Shown one piece after another: positions 55,293 to 64,000 of a stretch of 64,000 bases of DNA. Source of the stretch: JAGNDO01 sp963704975. GTDB taxonomy: Bacteria; Chloroflexota; Anaerolineae; Caldilineales; Caldilineaceae. Location of the stretch: NCBI GenBank assembly GCA_963704975.1, contig CAVPIK010000021.1:1-64000 (forward strand). Direction: 5' to 3'. The notes under the pieces are model-generated. The model searched no databases, was not told where the DNA came from, and worked only from the letters and a program-made list of their open reading frames with translations. A program made the translations under genes and the position numbers. The first letter of the stretch is position 1. Each line of letters opens with the position of its first letter.

Positions 55293-57192
55293 ATGATTGA
55301 CTTTGCCTGGCTTCTGCTTCGCATTTCCCGTGCGCCGGCCTGCTGATCAATCTGACCTTTGGCAGCCGGCTGACAGAAATCGGCCATCGGCTGGATCGCG
55401 TCCGGCGCGGTGATGGCCGCCTTTGCCGTGGCCGTGGGGCTGCTTCTTCACCCTGCTGGGGCTGCACGGCGAAGAGCGGGTCGTCACCCTGCACCTGTGG
55501 GAGTGGATCACCGTCGGCAGCTTCACACGTGCCCATGGCCCTGCTCATCGACCCCCTGAGCGTCACCATGACCTTGGTGGTGACCGGCGTGGGCAGCCTG
55601 ATCCACATCTACGCCATGGGCTACATGCACGACGACGAGCGCTTCCAGCGCTTCTTCGTCTTCCTGAACTTCTTCGTCTTCGCCATGCTCCTGCTGGTGC
55701 TCAGCGACAACTTCCTGGGCATGTTCGTGGGCTGGGAAGGCGTGGGGCTGGCCTCGTACCTGCTCATCGGCTTCTGGTTTGACCGCCGGGACGATCTCTA
55801 TGGCTGGTATGCGGATGCGGGCAAGAAGGCCTTTTTGGTCAACCGCATCGGCGACTTTGGCATGTTGGTCGCCATCTTCGCCATCTGGACCGCGCGTGGG
55901 CACGCCTCAACTTCCACGAGGTCTTTGCAGCACGCGGACGCCGGCCTGATCGCCGCCGGGGTCGCCGACCCTGATCTGCTTCATGCTCCTCCTGGCCGCC
56001 AGCGGCAAGAGCGCCCAGATTCCCCTCTTCGTCTGGCTGCCCGACGCCATGGCTGGCCCCACGCCCGTCTCGGCCCTGATCCACGCCGCCACCATGGTCA
56101 CCGCGGGCATCTACATGATCGCCCGCACCCACGCCCTGTGGGCCTTGTCCCCGGCGGCGGCCGACGCCACGGCCTGGATCGGCGTGCTGACCGCCCTGCT
56201 GGCTGGCTCCATCGCCCTGGTGCAGACGGATTTGAAGAAGGTGCTGGCCTATTCCACGGTCTCCCAGCTTGGGCTATATGGTGCTGGGTGTGGGGGTGGG
56301 GGCCTATGCCCTGGCCATCTTCCATCTGGTCACCCACGCCTTCTTCAAGGCCCTGCTCTTCATGGGCGCGGGCAGTGTGCAACACGCCGCCCACGAGCTG
56401 GACATGCGCAAACTGGGCGGTCTGCGGGAAAAGATGCCCCACACCTACCGGGTCTTCTTGATCGGTGGTCTGGCCCTGGCCGGTTTCCCCTTGTTCTCTG
56501 GCTTCTTCTCCAAGGACGCCATCCTGCTGGCCGCCTTTGAACATAGCCCGGCCCTCTACGCCGTCGGCATCTTTACGGCGCTATTGACTGCGTTCTACAC
56601 CTTCCGCGCCGTCTTCATGACCTTCTTCGGCAAGCCCCGGGACAAGCACATCCACGAGCATGTCCACGAGAGCGAGGGGATCATGATCATTCCCCTCTAC
56701 ATCCTGGCCTTCTTTGCCGTCGTGGCCGGTGTGCTCAACCTGCCCAAGCTGCTCACCTTGGAGCATTGGCTGGAACCGGCCCTGGGCCACATCCACGAGC
56801 CGTCCCTGGTGCTGGAACTGGCCCTGATGTCCGTGGGTGCCCTGGTGGCCCTGACCGGCATCTACATGGCCTATGCCCGCTACGTGCGCCACGAGTCCTG
56901 GACCGAGAAGCTGTCCAAGAATTTCAGCGCCTTGCAGCCCGTGCTGGAAAAGAAATGGTATGTGGACGAGATCTACATGGCCGTCATCATCAATCCCCTG
57001 CGGGCGTTGAGCGAGTGGTTCGCCGGCGTGTGTGACAGCCTGGGCATCGACGGCGCGGTCAACGGCGTGGGCAGCGTCCTCCTGTGGACCGGGGGCCGTC
57101 TGCGCTATCTCAACAACGGGCTGGTGCCCACGTATGCGTTGAGCATCTTTGTGGGCGTGGCGGCTATGGTCGCGTACTTTGTCTTTGGGTAA
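55293..57192 (+). CDS. nuoL: NADH-quinone oxidoreductase subunit L, cluster 2 (very heavily frame-broken)
   Basis: Antiporter-like subunit of about 630 residues. ATG 55293 (MIDFAWLLL) or 55287. Pieces in order: FPCAGLLINLTFGSRLTE, VTLHLWEWITVGSF, MALLIDPLSVTMTLVVTGVG, GMFVGWEGVGLASYLLIGFW, AFLVNRIGDFGMLVAIFAIW, GKSAQIPLFVWLPDAMAGPT, KKVLAYSTVSQLGYMVLG, HLVTHAFFKALLFMGAGSVQ and KKWYVDEIYMAVIINPLRAL. About ten extra single bases are needed: five before 55540, four between 55900 and 55975 and one near 56272. The frame arithmetic is consistent (each step is net +1). From 56280 to the stop the frame is clean over 900 bases. The C-terminal lateral helix is present. Confidence 0.88.
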
Positions 57193-57218
57193 ACGCCACA
57201 GGCTGGCTAGCACTCCGC

Positions 57219-57345
57219 CGGTTGAGTAGGCCAGGGCAGTTTCTGGCCGTATCGAAACCAGCGGGTGCGGGTTAACCCACTTGGTTTCGATACGGCCTCA
57301 GTCCTGGGTCAGCGGAAATTCGTGGTTGACTCGGCCTCCTCAACC
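57219..57345. repeat. Large REP-like palindrome between nuoL and a small gene
   Basis: CCGGTTGAGTAGGCC and GGCCGTATCGAAACC are mirrored by TGGTTTCGATACGGCC and GGCCTCCTCAACCGG, giving a long imperfect hairpin. One half occurs again at 4212-4243 within the first MITE-like element. GGTTTCGATACGG palindromes of this kind are widespread in Actinobacteria and Chloroflexota, as I recall. Confidence 0.65.
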
Positions 57346-57391
57346 GGCGTTGGACTTGATGCCTTAATAGTTACATCTTTGGATAAACATC

Positions 57392-57685
57392 ATGACTGAG
57401 CCGATGGTCACCCAACCGACTGTGGATCTGCGTACGATTGAGCAGCTTCGGCACCGTCTCAAGCCGCCTGATGAAGAAGAAAGACGGGCATTCTTACGCA
57501 TTCCGCCAGCGGAAAGAATGCGCATGATGTTGGAAATGCAATCGCTGGTGAAAGATGCATACCGGAGCAAGCTGCGGGAAGAGCATCCAGATCTCGATAA
57601 TTTGAGCTTGACCCGGTTGGTATTTGAACGGTTGGACAGGGATGAACCGATGGTTTACTTCTATCCACCAAACTCTACGGAGTAG
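57392..57685 (+). CDS. Small soluble protein of unknown function within nuo cluster 2
   Basis: A 97-residue charged protein. The central part is helical and rich in Arg and Glu (LRHRLKPPDEEERRAFLRIP, PAERMRMMLEMQSLVKDAYR); the end is LVFERLDRDEPMVYFYPPNS. No membrane segment and no cysteine. It lies between nuoL (200 bases and a palindrome away) and nuoM (9 bases), so it is probably translated with nuoM. I recognise no family, and no complex I accessory subunit matches it. Codon use looks native to the genome, though less GC-rich than the nuo genes. Confidence 0.65.
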   Translation: MTEPMVTQPTVDLRTIEQLRHRLKPPDEEERRAFLRIPPAERMRMMLEMQSLVKDAYRSKLREEHPDLDNLSLTRLVFERLDRDEPMVYFYPPNSTE

Positions 57686-57694
57686 CAAACAAAC

Positions 57695-59181
57695 ATGAGT
57701 CATTTACTATCCATTATCACATTCCTGCCCCTGGTCGGCGCGCTTCTCGTGTTGCTGATCGGCGGGGACGGGACGAAAAAACAGATTGCCCTGGCCGCTT
57801 CGGTGGTGACCTTTCTGGTCAGCCTCCTGCTCCTGTGGCAGTGGGACAACACCCAGGCGGGCATGCAGTTTGTGGAGCAGGCCGACTGGATCCCCGAGTT
57901 CGGGGCCCAATACTTCCTGGGCGTGGACGGGATCAGCCTGTGGCTGGTGCTGCTCACCACCCTGCTCATGCCCATCGCCATCGCCTTTAGCAACCAGCAT
58001 GTCAACGACAAGGTCAGCGTCTATCTGGCCCTGATGCTGGTCTTGGAGAGCGCGGTGATCGGCGTCTTCCTGGCCCTGGACCTGCTGCTCTTCTACGTCT
58101 TCTTCGAGTTCAGCCTGATCCCCATGTACTTCCTGATCGGGCGCTGGGGCGGCAAGAACCGCATCTACGCGGCCATGAAGTTCTTCCTCTACACCCTGGC
58201 CGGTTCCGCGCTGATGTTGGTGGCGATCCTGACCCTCTACTTCGTCACCGGCAGCCTGAACGTGCTGGAGCTTGCAGCAGGCCAGCCTGCCCGCCAACGT
58301 GCAGTTGTGGTGCTTCCTGGCCTTCACCCTGGCCTTTGCCATCAAAGTGCCCCTCTTCCCCTTCCACACCTGGCTGCCGGACGCCCACGTCCAGGCCCCC
58401 ACGGCTGGCTCCATCATCCTGGCCGGTGTGCTGTTGAAGATGGGCACCTATGGCTTCATCCGCTTCTCCTTGCCCATCTTCCCGGACGCCACCCAGCAAT
58501 TTGTGCCCCTGCATGTCGACCTTGGCCATCATCGGCATCATCTACGGCGCGCTGGTGGCCTTGGTGCAGAAGGATGTCAAGTCCCTGGTGGCCTACAGCT
58601 CCGTGGCCCACATGGGCTTCATCGTCCTGGGCATCTTCGCCCTCAACCAGCAGGGCCTCAGCGGGGCCGTCTTGCAGATGGTCAACCACGGCATCAGCAC
58701 CGGGGCCTTGTTCCTCATGGTGGGCATGTTGTACGAGCGCCGCCACACCCGGCTGCTGTCCGACTTTGGCGGTCTGTGGAAGAGCGTGCCCGTCTTCTGC
58801 TTCTTCTTCCTGATCGTCGCCATGAGCAGCGCCGGTCTGCCCGGTCTCAACGGCTTTGTGGGCGAGTTCATGATCCTGCTGGGCACCTACCAAGCCTCGC
58901 CCATCTTCGCCATCGTCGCCACCACCGGCGTGATTCTGGCGGCCTGGTATCTGCTCACCGCCTTCCGCAAGATCGCCCAGGGCGAGATCACCAACCCGGC
59001 CAACGCCAAGGGCGTGCTCAAAGACCTGAGCCGCAGCGAGATCGCCATGCTGGTCCCCCTGGTGGCCCTCTTCTTCATGATCGGCCTCTTCCCCAATCTC
59101 TTCTTGGACAAGATCAACCCCTCGGTGGAGGCCCTGGTCCAGGGCAATACGCCGGCCATCGTCTTGCATGTGGAGCGCTAA
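57695..59181 (+). CDS. nuoM: NADH-quinone oxidoreductase subunit M, cluster 2 (frame-corrected)
   Basis: Antiporter-like membrane subunit of about 494 residues. ATG 57695 (MSHLLSIITFLPLVGALLVL). Marks: YFLGVDGISLWLVLLTTLLM, LESAVIGVFLALDLLLFYVF, FSLIPMYFLIGRWGGKNRIY, FAIKVPLFPFHTWLPDAHVQ, KDVKSLVAYSSVAHMGFIVL, VNHGISTGALFLMVGMLYER and SAGLPGLNGFVGEFMILLG. Extra bases near 58271 and 58518 break the frame. The C-terminus ends AIVLHVER four bases before nuoN. Confidence 0.93.
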
Positions 59182-59184
59182 GCT

Positions 59185-60662
59185 ATGACATACCCAAGTT
59201 CTTGGCATCAACATACAAGCCATCCTGCCCGAAACCCTGCTGATCATCGCCGCCCTGGTGGTGATGATGACGGATCTTTTTCGAGGCACGACCGATCAAG
59301 CCGGCCACGATGATCCCATCGCCCGTACCCTTCCTTGGCTCGCTTTGGCCGGGGTGGCAGCCACAATCGTCAGCGCTGTTTGGGTCTGGCAGCAGCCCAG
59401 CGCCGCCCTCTTCCAGACCGCGGCCATCTCGGACAACTTCGCCTTTGGCGCTCGTCTGGTGATCCTGACCGCCACGGCCCTGACCATTCTGCTCAGCGTC
59501 AGCTACGTGCCCCAGTTCACCACCCAGATCGGCGAATTCTACACCCTGCTCCTCCTCTGCGCCGCCGGCATGATGGCCATGAGCAGCGCCACGGATCTGA
59601 TCGTGATCTTCCTGGCCCTGGAGATCTTCTCCCTGGGCCTCTACATTCTGACCGGCATCAACCGAGAGAACCCCCGCAGCATGGAAGCCAGCATGAAATA
59701 CTTCCTGCTGGGGGCCTTTGCCAGCGCCTTCTTCGTCTATGGCGCGGCCCTGCTCTACGGCGCAGGCGGCAGCACCAACCTCTCCGCCATCGCCGAAACC
59801 CTGGCCTCCGGGGCCGGGGACACCACCCTGCTTCTGCCGGGGATGGCCCTGCTCTTCGTGGGCTTCGGCTTCAAGGTCGGCCTCGTCCCCTTCCACATGT
59901 GGACGCCGGATGTCTACCAAGGCGCGCCCACGCCGGTCTCCGCCTTCATGAGCGCGGGCACCAAGATGGCCGCCTTCGCCGCCTTCATCCGGGTGTTGAT
60001 TGTGGCCCTGCCCAGTCAACAGGCCAGCCTGGGCCTGGCCCCTGGCCGTCCTGGCCGTCCTCACCATGACCCTGGGCAACCTCACCGCCCTGCGCCAGAC
60101 CTCCATGAAGCGCATGTTGGCCTATTCCAGCATCGCCCACGCCGGATACATCCTGGTGGGGATGGTGCCCGGCACCGTGGCCGGGGCCAGCGCCGCCCTC
60201 TTCTACCTCTTCACCTATGCCTTCATGAACATCGGCGCCTTTGCCGTGCTGATTGCGGTGGAAAAAGTGCGGGACGGGGATGTGGACCAGCGCCAGTTGG
60301 CCGGACTCGGCGGTCGGGCCCCCGCACTGGCGCTGATGATGACCATCTTCATGTTGAGCCTCAGCGGCATCCCCCCCCTGGCCGGCTTCTTCGGCAAGTT
60401 CTTCGCCTTCAAGGCCGCGGTGGACGGCGGCTGGATGTGGCTGGTGGCCGTGGCCATGATCAACAGCGCCATCAGCGCCTACTACTACCTGCGGGTGACG
60501 GTCACCATGTACTTTGACCAGCCCGAAGCCGATGTGGTCGATGTCCTGCCCGCCAACCGCATGCCCCTCAACCTGGGCCTGGGCATCGCCGCCGCCGCCG
60601 TGGTGGTCATTGGGCTCTACCCCAGCGTGTGGGCGAGTCTGCTGTCGGGGTTGGGTTTATAA
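59185..60662 (+). CDS. nuoN: NADH-quinone oxidoreductase subunit N, cluster 2 (frame-corrected)
   Basis: Last subunit gene of the complete cluster; about 491 residues. ATG 59185 (MTYP) lies 3 bases after the nuoM stop. Marks: NIQAILPETLLIIAALVVMM, FLALEIFSLGLYILTGINRE, GFGFKVGLVPFHMWTPDVYQ, GNLTALRQTSMKRMLAYSSI, AHAGYILVGM and GIPPLAGFFGKFFAFKAAV. Extra bases near 59197 and 60043 break the frame. A very strong terminator at 60697 closes the operon. Confidence 0.93.
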
Positions 60663-60696
60663 TTTCGCAAGGCGGGAAAGAATCCCGCCCTACGGG

Positions 60697-60756
60697 GAAT
60701 ATAAAAGAGAGGGGAGCAGGCCGATTCGGTCTGCTCCCCTCTCTTTTATATTCAAT
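60697..60756 (+). terminator. Terminator of nuo cluster 2
   Basis: A perfect 23-bp stem (60697-60719 with 60731-60753) around CCGATTCGG. The stem base is A/T-rich, so it could act in both directions and serve the converging minus-strand gene at 60788 as well. A smaller GGCGGGA hairpin precedes it at 60671. Confidence 0.88.
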
Positions 60757-60787
60757 TGTGGTCACAATCGGCGGCGGGCCGGTCTGC

Positions 60788-61450
60788 TAATGCAGCACCT
60801 GGACCTCGCCAAAATACCGGTTCATGCTGTCCGTCGGCCAGTTGAAATTCTCTGCCGGCACCGGGACGGCGTTCCAGTTCAGAGGCAAGCTCAGGCTGGA
60901 CTCAAATTCTGTCCGGGGTGGGGGTTTCCAGCACGGTGATGGGGATGGGTCGGTTCATGCGCCAGCGCATGGCCGTTTCGTAGTCCACATCCACCACCCA
61001 GTTCCGCTCCAACAGCATGCCCACATGATTCTTGCCCGCCACATCGATCACCCAGAACGGCCCTTCGGCGGGCTTGCCCTCGCGGCGCAGCCAGACCCGG
61101 CGGTCCAGGTCCCCCCGGCGCAGCAGGGCCACATAGCCGATGCACTCTTCGCATTCGGTCACATGGTTGGCGCTGAGCCGGAAGTCCAACACTCGTTCAA
61201 AAACGTTGGGATTGTAGTACATGGCTCGTCCTTGAGCCGGCAGGGGGGAAGCCTGGAAGTAGTCAGGCGTCAGATCTTTCCAGACCAGGGTCAGGGGATC
61301 AACGACCTCGGGGAGGGCTGCCGCAACCTGGGCCGGGGCTTGCCCCTGGGTCGCGTCACCCGGGGCACCATCGCCCAGGGCCACGTCAGGATGGGTCAAG
61401 GGCATCAACAACATGCCGGTGACCACAAGTGTTCGAATCAATTTTGCCAT
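60788..61450 (-). CDS. Secreted protein of unknown function (frame-corrected)
   Basis: ATG 61450 (MAKLIRTLVVTGMLLMPL) is chosen because AAGGAGGTGAAATTG, an almost perfect ribosome binding site, lies directly upstream. The signal peptide ends near DVALGDG. The mature part is about 190 residues: LVWKDLTPDYFQASPLPAQG, VTECEECIGYVALLRRGDLD (a CxxC pair in ECEEC), GPFWVIDVAGKNHVGMLLER, VVDVDYETAMRWRMNRPIP. One extra base near 60906 breaks the frame; the corrected end reads FESSLSLPLNWNAVPVPAEN and closes YFGEVQVLH. The family is not recognised. An RNA-like leader lies upstream. Confidence 0.68.
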
Positions 61451-61564
61451 CAATTTCACCTCCTTAAAGTAGTGGAAAGCCTGCCCAATGGCTCTTCGAG
61501 CGCCATGTCATCTCATTGGGTATGTAGGCAGACATCCATTTGTGAAAAAATCCACAATCTTGTC

Positions 61565-61690
61565 CCATAAAAAACCCACCAAGGGTGATGACCTGTAGAC
61601 CGTTCCAGGGTCTCTCAGAACGCATCCGGCGTTCTGGTGGTCGTCACACTTCGTGGATAGGGTGAAGGCCAGGTGGAAATCGCTGGCCTA
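61565..61690 (-). ncRNA. Structured leader or small RNA upstream of the secreted-protein gene
   Basis: Within a gene-free stretch of about 400 bases (61451-61855). On the minus strand AGAACGC-CGGAT-GCGTTCT and AGACC-CTGGAAC-GGTCT form two stems, followed by ACCC-TTGG-TGGGT and six T, a terminator-like end near 61572. The good ribosome binding site of the secreted-protein gene lies about 115 bases further on. It matches no riboswitch or housekeeping RNA that I know. The rest of the stretch shows nothing else. Confidence 0.35.
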
Positions 61691-61855
61691 CATTTGTGAA
61701 TTCATTCACCCGATTGGCATTTGGTTTGGGAAAATTCGTCCCGCACCGGCCAATATCAGTTGTTTGCAGTCTCTCTGCAACTCGTCGGAATCGCCCGACA
61801 AGTTGGTCATTATATAACAGACGGCCTAAATTTCAAAAAATGGGTATGAAATCGG

Positions 61856-62986
61856 TTATGAGAAGTCCATCTTGCGATGGCGCATGATCACGCTCTCCGC
61901 CAATCCGATGGCCAGCATCAACGAAACCAGGCTACTGCCCCCATAGCTGATGAAGGGCAGGGTGATGCCGGTGACCGGGAGCAGGCGGATGTTCATGCCC
62001 ACGTTGACGAAGACCTGGAAGAAGATCAGGGCCGCCACGCCCACGGCGATCAGCCGCCCGAAGTCGTCTCTGGCCCGTTCCACCACCCGGAGCAGACGCC
62101 AGATGACGATGAAGAAGAGCAGCAGCAGGATGGCCGACCCCACCAGCCCCAACTCCTCGGCAAAGACGCTGAAGATAAAGTCTGTGTGGCGCACACGCAG
62201 GAAGAAGAGCTGACTCTGGCTGCCATAGCCCCAGCCCTGGCCCAACCACCCGCCAGATCCCACGCTGATCAACGCCTGGTATACGTTAAAAGCGGCGTCC
62301 GCGTTCGCATCCGGGTTGAGAAAGATCTGGATGCGTTCCAACATATAGCCTTGCAAAATATTGGTCTTCATCAACCCCGTTTGGCCGGCCAGCCACAATC
62401 CACCCAGACCCAACACGCCCGTGCCGCCCAGGAAGGCAAAATGGCTGGCCTCGATTCCACTCACCAAGATAATCACCCCGCCCAGAAAGGCCAGGGTGAT
62501 GGTCATGCCCAGATCGGGCTGAATGTAGACCAGGACCAGGGGGAGGGCCAAGAGCACCAGGCCGATCATCAGGGCCGGGAAGCTCTTGGACTCGCTATAG
62601 TAGCGGCTAAAGTACCAGGCCATAAAGACGATCAGCAAGAACTTGCCCAGCTCCGTTGGCTGCACCAGAATACCCCCTACACCCACCCAGCGCTGCGAGC
62701 CGGATCCCTGGGTATCACCAAAAGCATAGACCGCCATTAGAGATAAAATGAAGCCCACAAAAAAGATCTGGGCGAAGATCTCCAAATACCGATAGTCGAA
62801 CTGGGCCGTCACAAACAGGATCACCACGCCAATGCCCAAAAAGCGACTTTGGCGCAGCCAATAGTCCTGCAATTCTTCCGTATTACTGGTGGCGCTATAG
62901 ATCATGCCAATCCCAATCAGCCCCAACAACAGCACCGAAAAGAAGAGCCACCAGTCAAAATAACGCCATAGACTTCGATCGTTCAT
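61856..62986 (-). CDS. rodA: Rod-shape SEDS peptidoglycan polymerase (RodA family)
   Basis: SEDS-family glycosyltransferase that polymerises lipid II with a partner class B PBP. 376 residues, about ten membrane helices. Marks: QRWVGVGGILVQPTELGKFL, VYIQPDLGMTITLAFLGGVI, FSVFAEELGLVGSAILLLLF, NIRLLPVTGITLPFISYGGS, and the end VIMRHRKMDFS. It is closer to RodA than to FtsW from the order of these segments and the minD neighbour. It lies 5 bases after the minD stop codon, so the two are in one operon. No frame problem. Confidence 0.93.
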   Translation of the reverse strand: MNDRSLWRYFDWWLFFSVLLLGLIGIGMIYSATSNTEELQDYWLRQSRFLGIGVVILFVTAQFDYRYLEIFAQIFFVGFILSLMAVYAFGDTQGSGSQRWVGVGGILVQPTELGKFLLIVFMAWYFSRYYSESKSFPALMIGLVLLALPLVLVYIQPDLGMTITLAFLGGVIILVSGIEASHFAFLGGTGVLGLGGLWLAGQTGLMKTNILQGYMLERIQIFLNPDANADAAFNVYQALISVGSGGWLGQGWGYGSQSQLFFLRVRHTDFIFSVFAEELGLVGSAILLLLFFIVIWRLLRVVERARDDFGRLIAVGVAALIFFQVFVNVGMNIRLLPVTGITLPFISYGGSSLVSLMLAIGLAESVIMRHRKMDFS

Positions 62987-62991
62987 AGTTT

Positions 62992-63780
62992 TTATCCACC
63001 AAAAATCCAGCGCAAAAACGCAAAGATCCCCGGCTCGCGGAAGCGCATGAGGGGGACGTTGTTGCCCAGCACCCGCTGGGCAATGTTGCGATAGGCGATG
63101 CCCGTGGGCTTGGCCATGTCCAGGACGATGGGGGCCTGTTGGTTGGTGGAGGCCACGATCTCGTCGTCTTCGGGCACCACGCCCAGCAGGTCGATGTTGA
63201 GAATATCCAGCACGTCGTCGATGCCCATCATGTCCCGGCGGCGCACAAGGGTCGGGTTATAGCGGTTCAAGATCAGGGCCGGACGCTGTTTGAAGTCCCG
63301 TTCCAACAGATAGATCACCTTGTCCGCATCCCGCACGGCGCTGACATCCGGCGTGGTGACCACGAAGACCCGGTCGGCGGGGATCACGGCGTTGCGGAAG
63401 CCATATTCGATACCGGCGGGGCAGTCGATGATCACAAAGTCTGTCATCTGCTTCAGGGTATAGGCGATGTTGAGCATGGCCTCGGCAGAGACATCGTCCT
63501 TCTCTCGGCGCTGGGAAGCAGGGAGCAGAAAGAGATTTTCTACCCGATGGTCCCGCACCAAAGCCTGGCGCAGATCGCAGCGGCCCTCGGCCACGTCGAT
63601 GATGTCGTAGACCACCCGGCTCTCCAGCCCGGTGACGATGTCCAGATTGCGCAGACCGATGTCGGCATCGATCATGGCCACCCGCATACCTTGCATGGCC
63701 AACGCCGTGGACAGGTTGGCCGTGGTCGTCGTCTTGCCAACGCCCCCCTTGCCCGATGTAATGGTGATGATGGTGCCCAT
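62992..63780 (-). CDS. minD: Septum-site determining ATPase MinD
   Basis: P-loop ATPase that cycles on and off the membrane to place the division site. 262 residues. Deviant Walker A: ITSGKGGVGKTTTTANLSTA (signature Lys included); Walker B-like DFVIIDCPAGIEYGFRN; VVTTPDVSAVRDADKVIYLL. The C-terminus is an amphipathic helix (FREPGIFAFLRWIFGG) that matches the membrane-targeting sequence. ATG 63780 (MGTIITITSGKGG). A MITE-like element lies directly upstream. MinE and MinC are not visible within the window, although the gene that begins to the right could be a partner. Confidence 0.94.
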   Translation of the reverse strand: MGTIITITSGKGGVGKTTTTANLSTALAMQGMRVAMIDADIGLRNLDIVTGLESRVVYDIIDVAEGRCDLRQALVRDHRVENLFLLPASQRREKDDVSAEAMLNIAYTLKQMTDFVIIDCPAGIEYGFRNAVIPADRVFVVTTPDVSAVRDADKVIYLLERDFKQRPALILNRYNPTLVRRRDMMGIDDVLDILNIDLLGVVPEDDEIVASTNQQAPIVLDMAKPTGIAYRNIAQRVLGNNVPLMRFREPGIFAFLRWIFGG

Positions 63781-63816
63781 GAGTGTCCGCTCTTTGCTCG
63801 ATGTGCTGTAACGACT

Positions 63817-63936
63817 AACCCCACCCTAACCTTCCCCAGATTGGGGAGGGAACCGATTCTGGGTTGACGGCCATTCGTTCAGCGGCGATCCGGCTCCTCC
63901 CCCAATCTGGGGGAGGCTGGGAGGGGGTAGCCTGGT
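63817..63936. repeat. MITE-like palindromic element, copy 3 (inverted)
   Basis: Reads AACCCCACCCTAACC and CCCCAGATTGGGG at the left, GCGGCGATCCGGCTCCTCC and GGGAGGCTGGGAGGGGGTAG at the right: the same ends as copies 1 and 2 in opposite orientation. It contains no open frame and separates minD from the gene at the window edge. Confidence 0.75.
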
Positions 63937-63952
63937 CGTTACGATGTGCTAT

Positions 63953-64000
63953 CTATTCGTCGTCAACGCCATCCTCGCCCCGCGCTCGTCCCAGGGTTCG
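63953..64000 (-). CDS. C-terminal end of an unidentified minus-strand gene
   Basis: An open minus-strand frame runs in from the window edge and stops at 63953-63955. The last residues (RGEDGVDDE) are acidic, a common kind of C-terminus. Position upstream of minD suggests a co-transcribed gene, possibly a division or shape protein, but 15 residues are too few to tell. Confidence 0.3.
   Translation of the reverse strand, partial: RTLGRARGEDGVDDE

Noticed and set aside
61451..61855. Known riboswitch or housekeeping RNA (cyclic di-GMP, ZTP, SRP, RNase P, 6S) in the gene-free stretch
   Set aside because: None of the conserved core sequences of these RNAs is present.

Overview
The window reads as GC-rich chromosomal DNA of a Chloroflexota bacterium, most likely Anaerolineae-like. 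This is inferred from the hybrid extracellular binding protein, the C-terminal LPxxxR-type tail of the subtilase, the polymer-forming cell-shape genes and the complex I gene style; there is no rRNA or other marker to prove it. No tRNA, rRNA, CRISPR array, transposase or phage gene was seen. Many genes need single-base frame corrections to give full-length proteins: about 54 by my count, 46 of them net +1. The coordinates given for those genes span the whole reconstructed gene.

Layout. 1-285 is the end of a bactofilin. 430-6885 is a transport cluster: a binding protein that joins an amino-acid-type (family 3) domain to a rearranged peptide-type (family 5) domain, then DppB- and DppC-like permeases, a thiol peroxidase and a GlnP/HisM-like permease, with no ATPase. 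7039-7680 is plsY. 7883-20685 is a signalling region: a five-GAF histidine kinase with a degenerate ATPase domain, a NarL-type regulator, a stand-alone receiver that has lost its phospho-Asp, a secreted subtilisin-like protease, a BarA-type hybrid kinase, a second NarL-type regulator and a single-domain receiver. 20919-23551 holds a ketopantoate-reductase-like gene, a DJ-1/PfpI protein and a membrane protein. 23828-27942 is a CHAT (caspase-like) gene overlapping a gene that fuses a glycosidase-like domain to an O-antigen-ligase-like membrane protein. 28209-33400 (minus strand) holds a repeat lipoprotein, murE and a membrane-anchored beta-propeller protein.

33599-60662 is dominated by two divergent complex I (NADH:quinone oxidoreductase) clusters. 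The minus-strand cluster has only membrane subunits (A, H, J, K, L, M, N plus a small TPR/membrane protein). The plus-strand cluster is complete (A, B, C-D fusion, E-F fusion, G, H, I, J, K, L, M, N) but is interrupted by about 2.2 kb of lower-GC fragmented genes between nuoH and nuoI and by a 97-residue protein between nuoL and nuoM. The 535-bp divergent promoter region carries a promoter in each direction and a terminator-like hairpin in the leader of the complete cluster. 60788-64000 (minus strand) holds a secreted protein, rodA, minD and the edge of another gene.

Three dispersed repeat families occupy intergenic space: a roughly 110-170 bp CCCTCCC/GGGAGGG palindromic element (three copies), a GGTTTCGATACGGCC palindrome, and a CACCGCAAAGACGC element (three copies, one forming the tail of nuoB). 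Strong intrinsic terminators separate most transcription units.
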